A stretch of 64,000 nt of DNA from Torymus aiolomorphi (GCA_036365515.1 CM070877.1:87100022-87164021); one strand, 5' to 3'; positions 24,811 to 35,798 are shown, counted from the stretch's first letter. Made by a program: numbers and translations. The notes: generated by a model not told the origin, from the letters alone.

Positions 24811-24813
24811 TAA

Positions 24814-25315
24814 CAAGGAAACTACCCCAGGTGTACCTCACCGATTTCCTTCATTTTTTGACATGTTGTAGTACATTGAACAATATTTGACCCGTGTTTT
24901 TTCTTTTGTGCTAATTCGGCGATTTAAGGGGTGAAAATCACCCCTAAACTTCATCCCCAAAAACGGATTTTCCTACATTTCTCGGAAATTATTTCGAATT
25001 TCTCAGTGAAACAAAGTAAATATTATTTGTTGTTCAAAAACAAGTATTTGTGTATTATTTTTCACGATAAGGGTTGCATCCCCTTGTTTTTATAAGAGAA
25101 AAATTATATATTTTGACACCTTTTCCTACATAAAAATTCTAAAATTTTTCAAATCTGAAAAGAAATCATCGCATTATAAATAAAATTAAGAAATAAAATA
25201 AACATTATGGAACATTTTTCCAAAATACCCTTTAGACGGGGTGAAATACCCCTAACTTGACTATTTTAATAATTTAATATTCCAGGTGAATATCGTCGGG
25301 TAAATCAACGTATTA
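24814..25315 (+). repeat. Tc5-like left TIR (copy A)
   Basis: 502 bp, inverted match of 34398-34898 and direct match of 30676-31048. Carries GGGTGAAAATCACCCCTA and similar short palindromes. The integrase frame of Gypsy-1 appears to read into it for ~30 codons by chance. Confidence 0.85.
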
Positions 25316-28286
25316 TATTCAGGTTTATAACTAAAATTTATGTGCTCCGGAATTTTTCAGAAAAAAACCCTACATAGGGGGTAAAACACCCCCAAAATTA
25401 CAACCCCGATAATGTATTTTTTAATCTCTCACAATTTTCTTCATTTTGTAACGGAACCGTCTACGATGGAAAATTTTTTTTTGTATATATTTTTATGCGA
25501 TGAACCATAGTCATAACCCTGAACACCTATTACCCTACCGACACTATTGCACCAAGGGTTGTAGATGTAACCTGCGCTTCTCGGAGTCTCAAGCTGTCAT
25601 AAAACACCGACGCGGCGCATGCTTTAAAATTTCTGAATTTTTAATCTTGTAATTTCCTTTTCCTTAAAAGGCTATATTTAGACTTTATATTAAACGGACT
25701 GTAAACTTTCTTTTCTTCTTGATGAAGAACAAACATTAATCTCAATAAACTAAAATATTGTAATCAACTATACCCACGACTACGAGTGCAGTAAACTATA
25801 TTAGAAAATCTGTTACCAAATATTATTACCTTTACTTATACAAAATAAGTAATCCACTCTAGGAGAAATATTCACCAGACATTAATTATTAACATAACGA
25901 AATTATGTACTAATCTGAATAAGAAAATGATATTCATAAGCCATAAAAATTATAATAGTAAAACCTTTAGGAGAAGTACAATATTACTGATTGTTATTAA
26001 CAATATTATTTTGTTTGCATTAACGCACTAGTTATAAAGTATGGTTAAGTTCCTACAAATATGTTCTAAATAATAGCTTAAGTACAAATCGCTAATTGAA
26101 ATTTTACCTTTATATGTTTGACTGAGTATTTTTGTATTTTTATATATAAATTAAGTTTCTTCTGACAATAGGTACAGTAACCAATAATTAGCAACCGTTC
26201 AGGCGTGGGATGAAAAGTATAACATTGTAAAATAGATTTAAGGTTGTAATAATTACTTTCAGACACATTCATGAAAGAATATTTTCCCTAATCAAATAAT
26301 AAAACTTATTCAACTTTTATTTTTTCTTCCGTTATGAATAAATAAAATGTTTCTATTACATAAACATTTTGGATTTTAAACAATTACATGTGAGATGGAA
26401 ATATTCCTTCAAAATGTGAAAGTAGCTTTAAGGGACGCTTGCTTCGAGCGGATACACTATCTTGATTGTTGTAAAACACATGGCCCTACTAAATATAGAT
26501 ATGACGCTTTCCCACGCGGGGACGCGCTTTTCCGAGTTTTGAATACACGACATATACTATATACTGAAAAGATTATTTACATTATTAGACAATATCTCTC
26601 ACACCGTTAAAGATAAAATTATTTTAACAACTTTGAATATTAAATATAGCAGTAAGGAAATTAGGAAAAATAATACTAATTCCATATTCTTTGTTAAATT
26701 GCAATCAACAGCTTTTGCTTGTTTCCGTATTAATAATATTAAGATCTATTAACAAGAACCCAAAAATATAACTCTATAACTAACCATATGCATTTTGTAA
26801 ACGCAACCAATAAACATGTAAAGAATCTTTTTTAACAAACGATAAATGATTACTATAATACTTAATATATTACATAAAGCAATAAGTCATGTTTACCACT
26901 AGTTCATTTTATATAACCGACCGTTTGTAAATTTATCGAATGTAATTACATTGTAAATTAGATCTTTAAGTATTAATAAATTTAATATTGTGAATAATTA
27001 CCGGCAAAATAATCACAACGTTTTCATTCAAATTTGTAATAATTCTCTACACAATTATCTAATAAAGTAGATAACCTTATACTTGTAAAATATTCAGGAT
27101 TATTAATAATAAGAAAATGCTGAGAGGAAAAGAGGGTGTCTATCTGTACAATCTGTCTCACGCACATGGCGTATCTAAAAATAGATTTCCTCAGTCTTCC
27201 TGCGTGGAGACGCGTTTTCCAGCATCTTTTGGGACTCAACGTACTGTAGCATAAGAATATTATGTTAGATTAACGACAAATATCTCAATAACTATAATTA
27301 GGAAAATAATTCTGTTTTAAGTAACGGTTGTATTATGCTAAATAAAAATTATGAGCTGATAAAAATCATTATCATATTATATTTTTATAGTAAATAATAA
27401 TCCTTTGTTTTTTTTTTCTGGATTAATTAACTAGCTACTAAGTTCAAATAATAAACCTGTTCGAAATTTGAATAATACACTGTAATCTGTATTTTTCTTA
27501 TTCATTAATTAAACATTAACACTATTAATAAGGGATTTCCATTTGTAAATGCAAATTTTATGAACTATATACATTAGATAAATATTTTTACTAAACAATA
27601 GTTGTATTCTGACACATTGATATTCAAAGCAATTAATTAAATTTCAAATATTTTAAATAAACAATAGAAGACCTAAGAAAAATGTATTAACTTAATAAAA
27701 TAATTTAGTAATATAATTGAAATATTAGCTAGAATGAATAGTCTAATGTTTTTATAAAGTTTGCATAAGAAATTTCATTGTTTAATGTATAATTAAGTTT
27801 ATAAAATTTATAATGCGTTTAACTCCTGTTGTAATAGACCGATAACTACCGTTCAAATTTGTATTTTCATTTTAGAACAAAATGTAATAGAAAAACATAT
27901 TTTATAATTTATAAACTGCCAACATTGTATAATTTTCAGCAAGTAACAGAAAATTGATCATTTTTGACTCGAAAGAAAGAGAAGGATATATCTTTTGTCT
28001 CTCTCATCTCTCTTTCTCTGTCGCACATATATCGTTCTCTCTTGCTCCTTAAGGAAGATACGAGCCGCCGGAAAATACCCTGGAGAAGGGATGAGCGACC
28101 GCTCTCTGCCGCTCCCTGTGTTAAAGCATAGGATTTTCCCCACTTTCATAAAAATCGACGTTTGGAAGGGATGCCACCCCGCACCATTGGATACCGTCTT
28201 CTCACACCACTAGCCTCAATTAACATTACAGGATATATGACTATCAACCGCCGTCACACTTGGCAACCAACGATTCGTTAACGCAA
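25316..28286. other. AT-rich interior, no gene recognised
   Basis: Very AT-rich with no convincing protein on either strand. Two diverged homologous blocks (26425-26560 and 27120-27255), ~700 bp apart, share 'CACATGGC', 'AAA.ATAGAT' and a GC-rich 'CG.GG.GACGCG.TTTTCC'. 27960-28260 is less AT-rich, with a CT-rich tract. 'TTGGCAACCAACGATTCG' near 28260 resembles an LTR-element primer-binding site just before the ATG at 28288. No LTR pair was found. Confidence 0.45.
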
Positions 28287-28287
28287 G

Positions 28288-28671
28288 ATGACGCAACTAC
28301 CCGATTCGACACCGCAGTTTTTCCAGCCGAAGAAGAGGAGGAGCAACGCATTTAAATACGCTGAACGCGCACTGCTCGCCGGTCAGTCAGATTTACAAGC
28401 CTCACAAGCTTTGCTGACTGGTCCAGGGTGCAGTTCACCACAAGCCTCACAAGCTTTGCTGACTGTACAGCAGTTCACCACAAGCCTCACAAGCTTTACT
28501 GAACTGACCAAGTCAGATTTACAAGCCTCACAAGCTTTGCTGACTGGTCCAGGGTGCAGTTCACCACAAGCCTCACAAGCTTTGCTGACTGTACAGCAGT
28601 TCACCACAAGCCTCACAAGCTTTACTGAACTGACCAAGTCAGATCAACACAAGCCTCACAAGCTTTGCTGA
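28288..28671 (+). CDS. Unknown ORF with in-frame 126-bp tandem repeat
   Basis: ATG in good context (GCAAGATGA) opens 127 codons. The first ~35 residues are non-repetitive and basic ('FFQPKKRRSNAFKY'). The remainder is a 42-residue repeat (period 126 bp: 28387, 28513, 28639) rich in 'QASQALLT' and 'TTSLTSF'. Each unit itself contains three 40-45 bp sub-repeats around ACAAGCCTCACAAGCTTT. It might be the start of a retroelement gag whose remainder was replaced by a repeat, or a chance frame kept open because 126 is divisible by three. No known domain. Confidence 0.35.
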   Translation: MTQLPDSTPQFFQPKKRRSNAFKYAERALLAGQSDLQASQALLTGPGCSSPQASQALLTVQQFTTSLTSFTELTKSDLQASQALLTGPGCSSPQASQALLTVQQFTTSLTSFTELTKSDQHKPHKLC

Positions 28672-28709
28672 CTGTACAGCAGATTGACACAAGCCTCACA
28701 AGCTTAAAA
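28387..28709. repeat. 126-bp tandem repeat with internal 40-45 bp sub-repeats
   Basis: Two full units (28387-28512, 28513-28638) and a partial third. Sub-repeats share ACAAGCCTCACAAGCTTT. The full units are nearly identical. Confidence 0.9.
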
Positions 28710-28869
28710 ACTCTGTACACAAATTTTCAAAATTTAAATAAATATTCAGACTTTTCAAATTTCTAGTTTAATTTCTTTTTACCAAATTTCTAAATTTACT
28801 ATATTCAAACATTATAAGAGAAAAGGAAATTTACAAAAAAAATAAGAAAGGTAAATAAAGAAAAAAAAT

Positions 28870-30252
28870 AATAAATTAAAATTCCAGACAAGTGAATAAG
28901 TAATTGTCTTGGATCGTGAATAGACGATTGGCCTTGATCTTAAGGATTACTGGACAGGAGCTATTCACGATAACAATTCATTTAGTGCGAGTCTTAAGGG
29001 CTTTGTGCAATTTGAGTTGACAAGGCAACGACTGAATTAACTTAAAGAGAATTATTATTTCAAAAATAAAGAAATTTTGGATCATTAATGAAAATAAAAG
29101 AGATCCAAATAAATTAAAATTCCAGACAAGTAAATAAGTAATTGTCTTGGATCGTGAATAGACGATTGGCCTTGATCTTAAGGATTACTGGACAGGAGCT
29201 ATTCACGATAACAATTCATTTAGTGCGAGTCTTAAGGGCTTTGTGCAATTTGAGTTGACAAGGCAACGACTGAATTAACTTAAAGAGAATTATTATTTCA
29301 AAAATAAAGAAATTTTGGATCATTAATGAAAATAAAAGATATCCGAATAAATTAAAATTCCAGACAAGTAAATAAGTAATTGTCTTGGATCGTGAATAGA
29401 CGATTGGCCTTGATCTTAAGGATTACTGGACAGGAGCTATTCACGATAACAATTCATTTAGTGCGAGTCTTAAGGGCTTTGTGCAATTTGAGTTGACAAG
29501 GCAACGACTGAATTAACTTAAAGAGAATTATTATTTCAAAAATAAAGAAATTTTGGATCATTAATGAAAATAAAAGAGATCCGAATAAATTAAAATTCCA
29601 GACAAGTAAATAAGTAATTGTCTTGGATCGTGAATAGACGATTGGCCTTGATCTTAAGGATTACTGGACAGGAGCTATTCACGATAACAATTCATTTAGT
29701 GCGAGTCTTAAGGGCTTTGTGCAATTTGAGTTGACAAGGCAACGACTGAATTAACTTAAAGAGAATTATTATTTCAAAAATAAAGAAATTTTGGATCATT
29801 AATGAAAATAAAAGAGATCCGAATAAATTAAAATTCCAGACAAGTAAATAAGTAATTGTCTTGGATCGTGAATAGACGATTGGCCTTGATCTTAAGGATT
29901 ACTGGACAGGAGCTATTCACGATAACAATTCATTTAGTGCGAGTCTTAAGGGCTTTGTGCAATTTGAGTTGACAAGGCAACGACTGAATTAACTTAAAGA
30001 GAATTATTATTTCAAAAATAAAGAAATTTTGGATCATTAATGAAAATAAAAGAGATCCGAATAAATTAAAATTCCAGACAAGTAAATAAGTAATTGTCTT
30101 GGATCGTGAATAGACGATTGGCCTTGATCTTAAGGATTACTGGACAGGAGCTATTCACGATAACAATTCATTTAGTGCGAGTCTTAAGGGCTTTGTGCAA
30201 TTCGAGTTGACAAGGCAACGACTGAATTAACTTAAAGAGAATTATTATTTGG
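28870..30252. repeat. 238-bp tandem array, six near-identical units
   Basis: The word TTCCAGACAAGT begins at 28882, 29120, 29358, 29596, 29834 and 30072, an exact 238-bp period. The last unit is truncated at about 30250. Units differ at only a handful of bases. Each contains an inverted pair, ATCGTGAATAG and CTATTCACGAT ~40 bp apart, extended outward by AATTGT and ACAATT, so one ~80-nt hairpin can form per unit. No open reading frame. Confidence 0.95.
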
Positions 30253-30675
30253 AAAATAAATATCATTAAAATTTAACGAACTAAGGAAAAATTACAAATC
30301 GATAATAATTGATTAGGTTGGTTTAGGGAAGGGCGAATCTGAGAACAACCTGAGATGGGGGGGAATTTAGTATTATCCAACACACATCATTCCAGGGCTC
30401 GTGACCTCTTTCCAATCCATACAAGAGGCATGTGCAACAAAAATTGTTTTTAAGAGACAAATGTGCTGCTTCTGTTGGTCCCTATTAAAATCCAAATCCT
30501 CAATCCAAAGAAAAATTAATTACTAAATTTTCAACGATTAATTACGAACTTGTTACTACACATCTTTTCCTTTAGCTCGTCCATGGTTTATTAGCTGGCG
30601 CAGCTACGACCAAAAAGAGCATTAATTCTTAATTGAGTTAATAATCCCAGTCGTGTTATGTTTTAGGACGTGACA
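30253..30675. other. Unclassified spacer, possible LTR edge
   Basis: No gene. The right end reads TTTAGGACGTGACA, the complement of TGTCACGTCC, a common LTR start, so an LTR on the minus strand is possible; no partner copy was found. Confidence 0.3.
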
Positions 30676-31048
30676 ATTTTTTGATATGTTGTAGTACATC
30701 GAAAAATATTTCACCCGTGTTTTTTCTTTCGTGCAATTTCGGCGATTTAAGGGGTGAAAATCATCCCTAAAGCGCACCCCCAAAAACGGATTTTCCTACA
30801 TTTCTCGGAAACTATTTCGAATTTGTCAGTGAAACAAAGTAAATATTATTTGCTGTTCAAAAACAGGTATTTGTGTATTATTTTCGACGATAAGGGTTGC
30901 ATCCCCTTGTTTTTATAACATAAAAATTATATATTATGATACGTTTTTCTACACAAAAATTCTAAAAATTTTCGAATCTGAAAAGAAATCATCGCATTAT
31001 AAATAAAATTAACAAATAAAATAAACATTATTGAACATTTTTCCGAAA
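30676..31048 (+). repeat. Tc5-like TIR, internal partial copy (copy B)
   Basis: Direct copy of 24853-25225 lacking the terminal ~39 bp and the inner ~90 bp. It lies just upstream of the CGGAATTT array and the transposase, the position expected of that element's own left TIR. It may therefore be the true left end of the transposase-bearing copy, with copy A belonging to an adjacent or duplicated end. Confidence 0.8.
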
Positions 31049-31330
31049 TTTTGCGCAGCCGGAATTTTGAACCATCGTTATTTTGTCCCGTCAGAATTTG
31101 GCGCAGTCGGAATTTTGAACAGTCTGAATTTGTATAATCGTTATTTTCACCCGTCGGAATTTAGCGAAATCAGAATTTTTAACCGTCGTTATTTTGTCCC
31201 GTCGGAATTTGGCGGGTCGGAATTTTGAACCGTCTGAATTTGCACAGTTGGAATTTTGAACTGTCTGAATTTTTGTCTGTCGGAATTTGGCGCAGTCGGA
31301 ATTTTAAACCGTCGGAATTTTTTTTCTGTC
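31049..31330. repeat. Array of ~14 CGGAATTT boxes
   Basis: (G)TCGGAATTTTG or variants (TCTGAATTT, TCAGAATTT) recur about every 17-25 bp with irregular spacing, interspersed with CGTTATTTTGTCCCGT words. The open frame across it codes a simple repeat (PSEFG) and is not a gene. It sits between TIR copy B and the Tc5-type transposase. Confidence 0.8.
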
Positions 31331-31626
31331 TTTGTGATAACTTGTCGAATAAAAAATATTATCGTAACATTTGAATTCGGTAATTATTATTTCGAAATAT
31401 GTACATTCGTCACATTGGTCATCTGATTTATTAATTTCTGAATAATTAAAATCGTTATTTTGAATTTCGTTACAAAAATAATCGTTAAAAAAAAGTCGGA
31501 GTTTTGAAAATTCGTTATTTTGAACCGCACTCTTTACTATGAATAATTGTAAATAATATAACAGAAATCAAGAGGAAGTAGTCCGAATTACATGAACAAT
31601 TTGTTTGTAGATAACTCATAAAAAAG

Positions 31627-33305
31627 ATGTACGTCAACCCTATGAATGTAATAAATCTGTTATTGATAGCTTTCCAATCAATGAATTTAAAAAATACCCC
31701 TATAAATGAAGATGAAATTATTTTGAAGAATTCTATTGAAAACATTTTATTAGATGCGATGAATGAGTTTAATAATATTGAAATAATCGACGACAACACC
31801 TTAGATTTTGAAGAACCTTATAAAGATGTTAACATGGAAATTGTAGAAGATGGTGATAAAGATTGGGCTTACTATGACAACGTTCGACAGTGTACACAAG
31901 ACGAAGAAGGATTGTCTCATGATTATAAAAGTAGAGCGGTTGAATTCTGGAGAAGCGGAAAAAATAAAAATCTTGCTCTAAACACAGTGCAAAATAGATT
32001 TCGTCAAGTTTCATCCATAACCAAATTAAAACGTTGGGATAAAACGCTAAATAAAGGAGGCACATACAGAGAGAAAATAGGAAGAATTTGTGATTTTGTT
32101 TTGCAGAATTTCAAAAATGCTATACAAGCTGGTCACATAATACACTACAATGATTTACAAAGATGGGCACTACAAGCACAAAAACGGATTGGTTGTGAAG
32201 ATATACGTTTTAGAGCATCAAACCATTGGTTGACTAATTTTAAAAAAGCTCATAGAATAGTGGGTAGAAAAATTAATAAATTTATTACAAAAAAAACTTT
32301 AGAAGGGGCTGATTATTTAAAAAGCCAAGCTGATGCATTTGTTCATGAAATTAAGAATATCATAAGGGAGAAAGGTGCAGCTAACGTCTTTAATACTGAT
32401 TAAAGTGGATTTCAGTTGGAGATTTATTCTGGAAGAACCTTAGATGTGGAAGGAGAAAAGCAAGTTCAATGCCTTGTTCAATCAGTCTCTCAACGACTCA
32501 TAGTTACACCATTCAACCGTTTATTTCTGGGGATGGTCAGCTTATATCGCCACTTTTTGTGGTATTAAAGGAAAAAAGTGGAGAATTTGGACCTGTTGTT
32601 CAGGAAGGTCTTTTTCGACCGAACAATGTTTATGTTATGGTATCAAAATCTGGAAAATTAACTGCAGGTAAGATTTATATTATGCATTCGTAGAGTTAAA
32701 TTTCATAACGTACCATCATAAGAAATAATTTTAAGATTAATTTTATTGCAGATCATTTTAAAACATGGCTCAAAGAAGTATATTTTCCGAATGTCGGTTC
32801 GACTAGTGTTCTTTTACTTGACTCATGGAGTGAACATTGTCCTAAAGTAATTCAAGAAGTAAAATCTGCTGATAAGGAATTTATCGTAAAAGTAATTCCC
32901 AAAGGCACTACCAGTAAAATTCAGCCATTAGACGTTTATGGATTCAGAATTTGGAAAAATTACGTTCGACATTTCTCGGACAGTGTCATTCTCATGGATG
33001 AAGATTTGAATCTACATTTAAGAAATAACATAATAAAACTCCAATCTCTAGTACACAATCAATTATCTTCGCCAAGGTATAAAAATTTATTCAAGTATTC
33101 TTGGTACAAAAGTGGATATGTAGAAGAAAAACCAGAAACATTTATTAATCCGGTTGAATTTGGATTCGAAGACAAATCTAACGTGAAATGTGGAGTCGAA
33201 GGCTGTTCAAATGTAGGAATAATCAGATGTTCATGGTGCAAAAAAAATTTATGCCTAAAACATTTTTTTGAAGACTATCATTATTGTACAAAATATGAAG
33301 AGTGA
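31627..33305 (+). pseudogene. Tc5-like transposase with one intron
   Basis: Order: an acidic N-terminus, a CENP-B/Tc5 helix-turn-helix region ending 'FRASNHWLTNFKKAH' (about 32210-32255), and a DDE_1 catalytic domain with 'NTD' (about 32393), 'LLLDSWSEH' (about 32815-32840) and 'KIQPLDVYGF' (about 32920-32945). The C-terminus is a Cys/His cluster (C....C......C.WC...LC..HF...YHYC, about 33188-33295) matching the Tc5 transposase C-terminal domain. An 84-bp intron (32668-32751, CAG|GTAAGA ... TTGCAG|AT) keeps frame. Only two lesions are seen: a TAA right after the first Asp (about 32401) and a one-base shift near 32490. It may have died recently. Confidence 0.85.
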
Positions 33306-33730
33306 ATATAAAAAGTGTAACTAACATTTCAATAAAAATGAGATCAAAAACAAACTATTTATCCTGAAATATTTAATATAAAACTATAACATAATTTTAA
33401 TAAGTGTTTGCTTTTTCTTTCAAATTAATAAATTTAGAATTTATTAAATTTATTAACTTTAAGTAATTATTAAATCGATTTTTACCTACTTGAAATAATT
33501 TAAAAAATTACATAGCTTTATATTTTGTTTAACTTAATTTAGTTTATAATGCACTGATTTTTCTCTGATATAACGAATTCTACAATTTTCATAGCGAAAA
33601 AACTGACAAAATTCTTTTTTTTTTATATAAAAAGGGGTCTGCTAGTCTTACGCGTAAAAATATTGCATAAACGCTTGCCATCAAACAGCAATTACACACC
33701 TCCAAAAAAAAAAAAAAAAAAAAAAAAAAA
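33306..33730. other. AT-rich spacer ending in poly(A)
   Basis: 3' flank of the transposase, no gene seen; ends in a ~23-base A run (33708-33730) directly before the foldback. Confidence 0.6.
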
Positions 33731-34289
33731 ATCGAACTTTCAACTGCGGGAACCTGACTTACTTTACTATATGTAATTGAGCATGCTGAATTCGAATTCG
33801 ATGTTCGTTTGACCTCATCAGGTCAGGATCAAGGTCAGTTGAAAGTCAAATCTATTGAAAAAACTCAAATCGATCCAAAATGCCACTCTTACAGGTTTTT
33901 GGGTATTTTGTTTTTTGTTTTTTGTTTTTTTTTGGTCTTTTTTTTGTTTTTGTTTGTTTTTTTTTGTTTTTGTTTGTTTGTTTGTTTTTGTTTTTTTTCT
34001 TTCTGCTTTTTTTGTTTGTGTTTTTTTTCTCTTATGGGTTTTTGGGGTCGCTGAATTCGAATAAGGTGTCCGCTTTCATCCGGCGTCATCTTATTCGAAT
34101 TCAGCGACCCCAAAAACCCATAAGAGTGACATTTTGGATCGATTTGAGTTTTTTTAATAGATTTGACCTTCAACTGACCTTCACCCTGATCTAATGAGGT
34201 CAAACGGACACCGGATTCGAATTCAGCATGCTCGATTACATATAATAAAGTAGGTCAGGTTCCCGAAACCGAAAGTTCGATTTCTTTGT
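33731..34289. mobile_element. Foldback element with ~165-bp arms
   Basis: Left arm 33731-33893 and right arm 34121-34289 are inverted copies (TCGAACTTTC ... GGAACCTGACTTACTTTA, GACCTCATnAG, AAGGTCAGTTGAA, ATCGATCCAAAATG). A second nested palindrome (GGGTTTTTGGGGTCGCTGAA at about 34036-34060 and its inverse at about 34095-34122) caps the stem. Between them lies a T-rich TTTTG tract (33902-34030). No transposase. Confidence 0.85.
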
Positions 34290-34397
34290 AGAGCTGCGTT
34301 ATTATCCATTTTGTTTCATTTACAATTTTTTTTTTATGATTTAATTTTGTAAATGGACTCATTGCCCGTATATTTCTTAAATAAACAAATAAATAAA
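34290..34397. other. Short AT-rich spacer
   Basis: Ends in AAATAAACAAATAAATAAAT next to the right TIR. Nothing else seen. Confidence 0.6.
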
Positions 34398-34898
34398 TAA
34401 TACGTCGATTTACCCGACGATATACACCTGGAATATTAAATTATTAAAATAGCTCAGTTAGGGGTAGTTCACCCCATCTAAGGGGTGTTTTGGTAATGTG
34501 TTCAATAATGTTTATTTTACTTCTTAATTTTATTTATAATGCGATGATTTCTTTTCAGATTCGAAAAATTTTAGAATTTTTGTGTTGGAAAAGGTGTCAA
34601 AATATATAATTTTTCTCTTTTAAATCAAGGGGATGCAACCCTTAACGTCGAAAATAATATACAAATACTTGTTTTTGAACAACAAATAATATTTACTTTG
34701 TTTCACTGACAAATTCGAAATAGTTTCCGAGAAATGTAGGAAAATCCGTTTTTCGGGGTGCACTGTAGGGGTGATTTTCACTCCTTAAATCGCCGAATTA
34801 GCACAAAAGAAAAAACATGGGTCAAATATTTCTCAATACACTACAACATATCAAAAAATGAAGGAAATCGGTGATGTACACCTGGGGTAGTTTCCTTG
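34398..34898 (-). repeat. Tc5-like right TIR (copy C)
   Basis: Inverted 501-bp partner of 24814-25315. It ends CTACCCC-type in reverse complement at 34898 and is followed by the TAA duplication. Confidence 0.85.
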
Positions 34899-34958
34899 TA
34901 AGTAACCTCTCCGCCGTTTACCTCGATTATTAAACAAAACTTGATGTAATTCGTATCT

Positions 34959-35040
34959 AAAAAAGGGGATGAATTGTCATGTATCGCTAGTCGATAAAGC
35001 TGAGTTCTTCGCGCACGGCTAACTAGGATAAGTATACGCG
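34959..35040 (+). repeat. Gypsy-1 polypurine tract and LTR start
   Basis: AAAAAAGGGGATGAAT (34959-34974) is directly followed by TGTCATGTATCGCTAG (from 34975), the usual polypurine-tract/LTR-TG junction of a Gypsy 3' end. The LTR's right edge cannot be set because no partner LTR is in the window. Confidence 0.6.
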
Positions 35041-35732
35041 CTTTTCGAGCACAAGCTCACTTCTACCTAGATCGCCTCAGAGTACACGAGGCTCCCCACT
35101 TACAGAGTAAAGACACATAACCCACCAGTGCAGACAGATTCATTATACCTGTTTCCGCTTCTATACAGTGCTATTGCTTTTTCTCTGATCGCTTTCTTAC
35201 GGTCGGAAATTCAAGTTGAAAGTTCAGAGAAATTTTCTCAATGTATGCCCTTTTTCTTTTCAATATGAATTGTACCATTCGAAAGTACAAGTCTTAAGCT
35301 ACAAAACTATAGTTTCAAGTTGGAGAAATGGAGGCTTCATTGGCGCTCTCCGCTTTGCGCTGAAACACGCTGTTAGTGTTATATTGCACTTTTCGTTGTT
35401 ATATACTTAAAATATATGATATAATCAATTTTCTAAACATTATGTTTTATTATTTTTTTATTTTTTTTCAGATCTTTATATTCTTTTACTTCTTTGCTTG
35501 ATTTTTTCCTTTTTTCCGATGCTGAAAATCATTTTAACTTGAGCCTTGTCTGATAGCAACTTAACGCAATGTATGACAGAGTTCCAGGCACCGTTTTTAC
35601 TGATTCCAATATTTCTTTTAATTTTAGTTTATTTTCTAAAGATTTGTTTTTTTATTAAAAAAAAAGGAAACAATGTTTTTAAAATATTTAGTTGCTAATA
35701 CAATATGTTCAAAACTTAAGCCTGTCAAATAA
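35041..35732. other. Probable remainder of Gypsy-1 3' LTR and AT-rich flank
   Basis: The first ~150 bp stay GC-moderate like the LTR start, then become AT-rich. No gene recognised. Confidence 0.35.
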
Positions 35733-35798
35733 TTTTTTTGTCCTCAGGCCGCAAAATGAATTTTTGCGGCCCGTATAGAGGTCGCGAAATACTAAATG
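35733..35798 (+). repeat. 66-bp block shared with RT insertion
   Basis: Matches 22616-22681 with two mismatches (GCGGCCCG for GCGACCCG, GGTCGCG for GGCCGCG) and includes the imperfect palindrome GGCCGCAAAATGAATTTTTG. A truncated second copy of that foldback family. Confidence 0.85.

Larger units (their letters stand above)
24814..34898 (+). mobile_element. Tc5-like composite transposon, 10,085 bp
   Basis: Terminal inverted repeats of 502 bp (24814-25315) and 501 bp (34398-34898) start with CAAGGAAACTACCCCAGG. Both end at the same internal word (CGTATTA). Flanking TAA at 24811-24813 and 34899-34901 is a T-N-A target duplication, as known for Tc5/pogo-type elements. A Tc5-type transposase with the matching family C-terminus sits inside at 31627-33305. 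Rejoining the flanks restores the Gypsy-1 3' end. The interior has been enlarged by other repeats, and a third, partial TIR copy lies at 30676-31048. Confidence 0.8.
15830..34974 (+). mobile_element. Ty3/Gypsy element (Gypsy-1), fragmented by nested insertions
   Basis: Plus-strand Gypsy split into three parts: gag-protease (15830-17160), RT to integrase (21765-24813) and a 3' tail with polypurine tract (34899-34974) that leads into an LTR at 34975. The parts are separated by ~4.6 kb of repeats, a double hairpin within RT and the 10,085-bp Tc5-like composite. Removing the composite plus one TAA brings the integrase C-terminus next to a stop codon and a polypurine tract. The 5' LTR is missing. 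Confidence 0.75.

Noticed and set aside
26078..27239. Short ORFs in the AT-rich interior
   Set aside because: Below 75 codons, no motif; two of them lie in homologous repeat blocks.
28870..30252. CRISPR-like array
   Set aside because: Whole 238-bp units are identical with no variable spacers, and the DNA is eukaryotic; it is a satellite-type tandem repeat.
31031..31228. 65-codon repeat protein
   Set aside because: Produced by the CGGAATTT box array; no start context and no domain.
33809..34064. Phe/Val-rich hydrophobic ORFs
   Set aside because: Translation of the TTTTG low-complexity core of the foldback; not a membrane protein.
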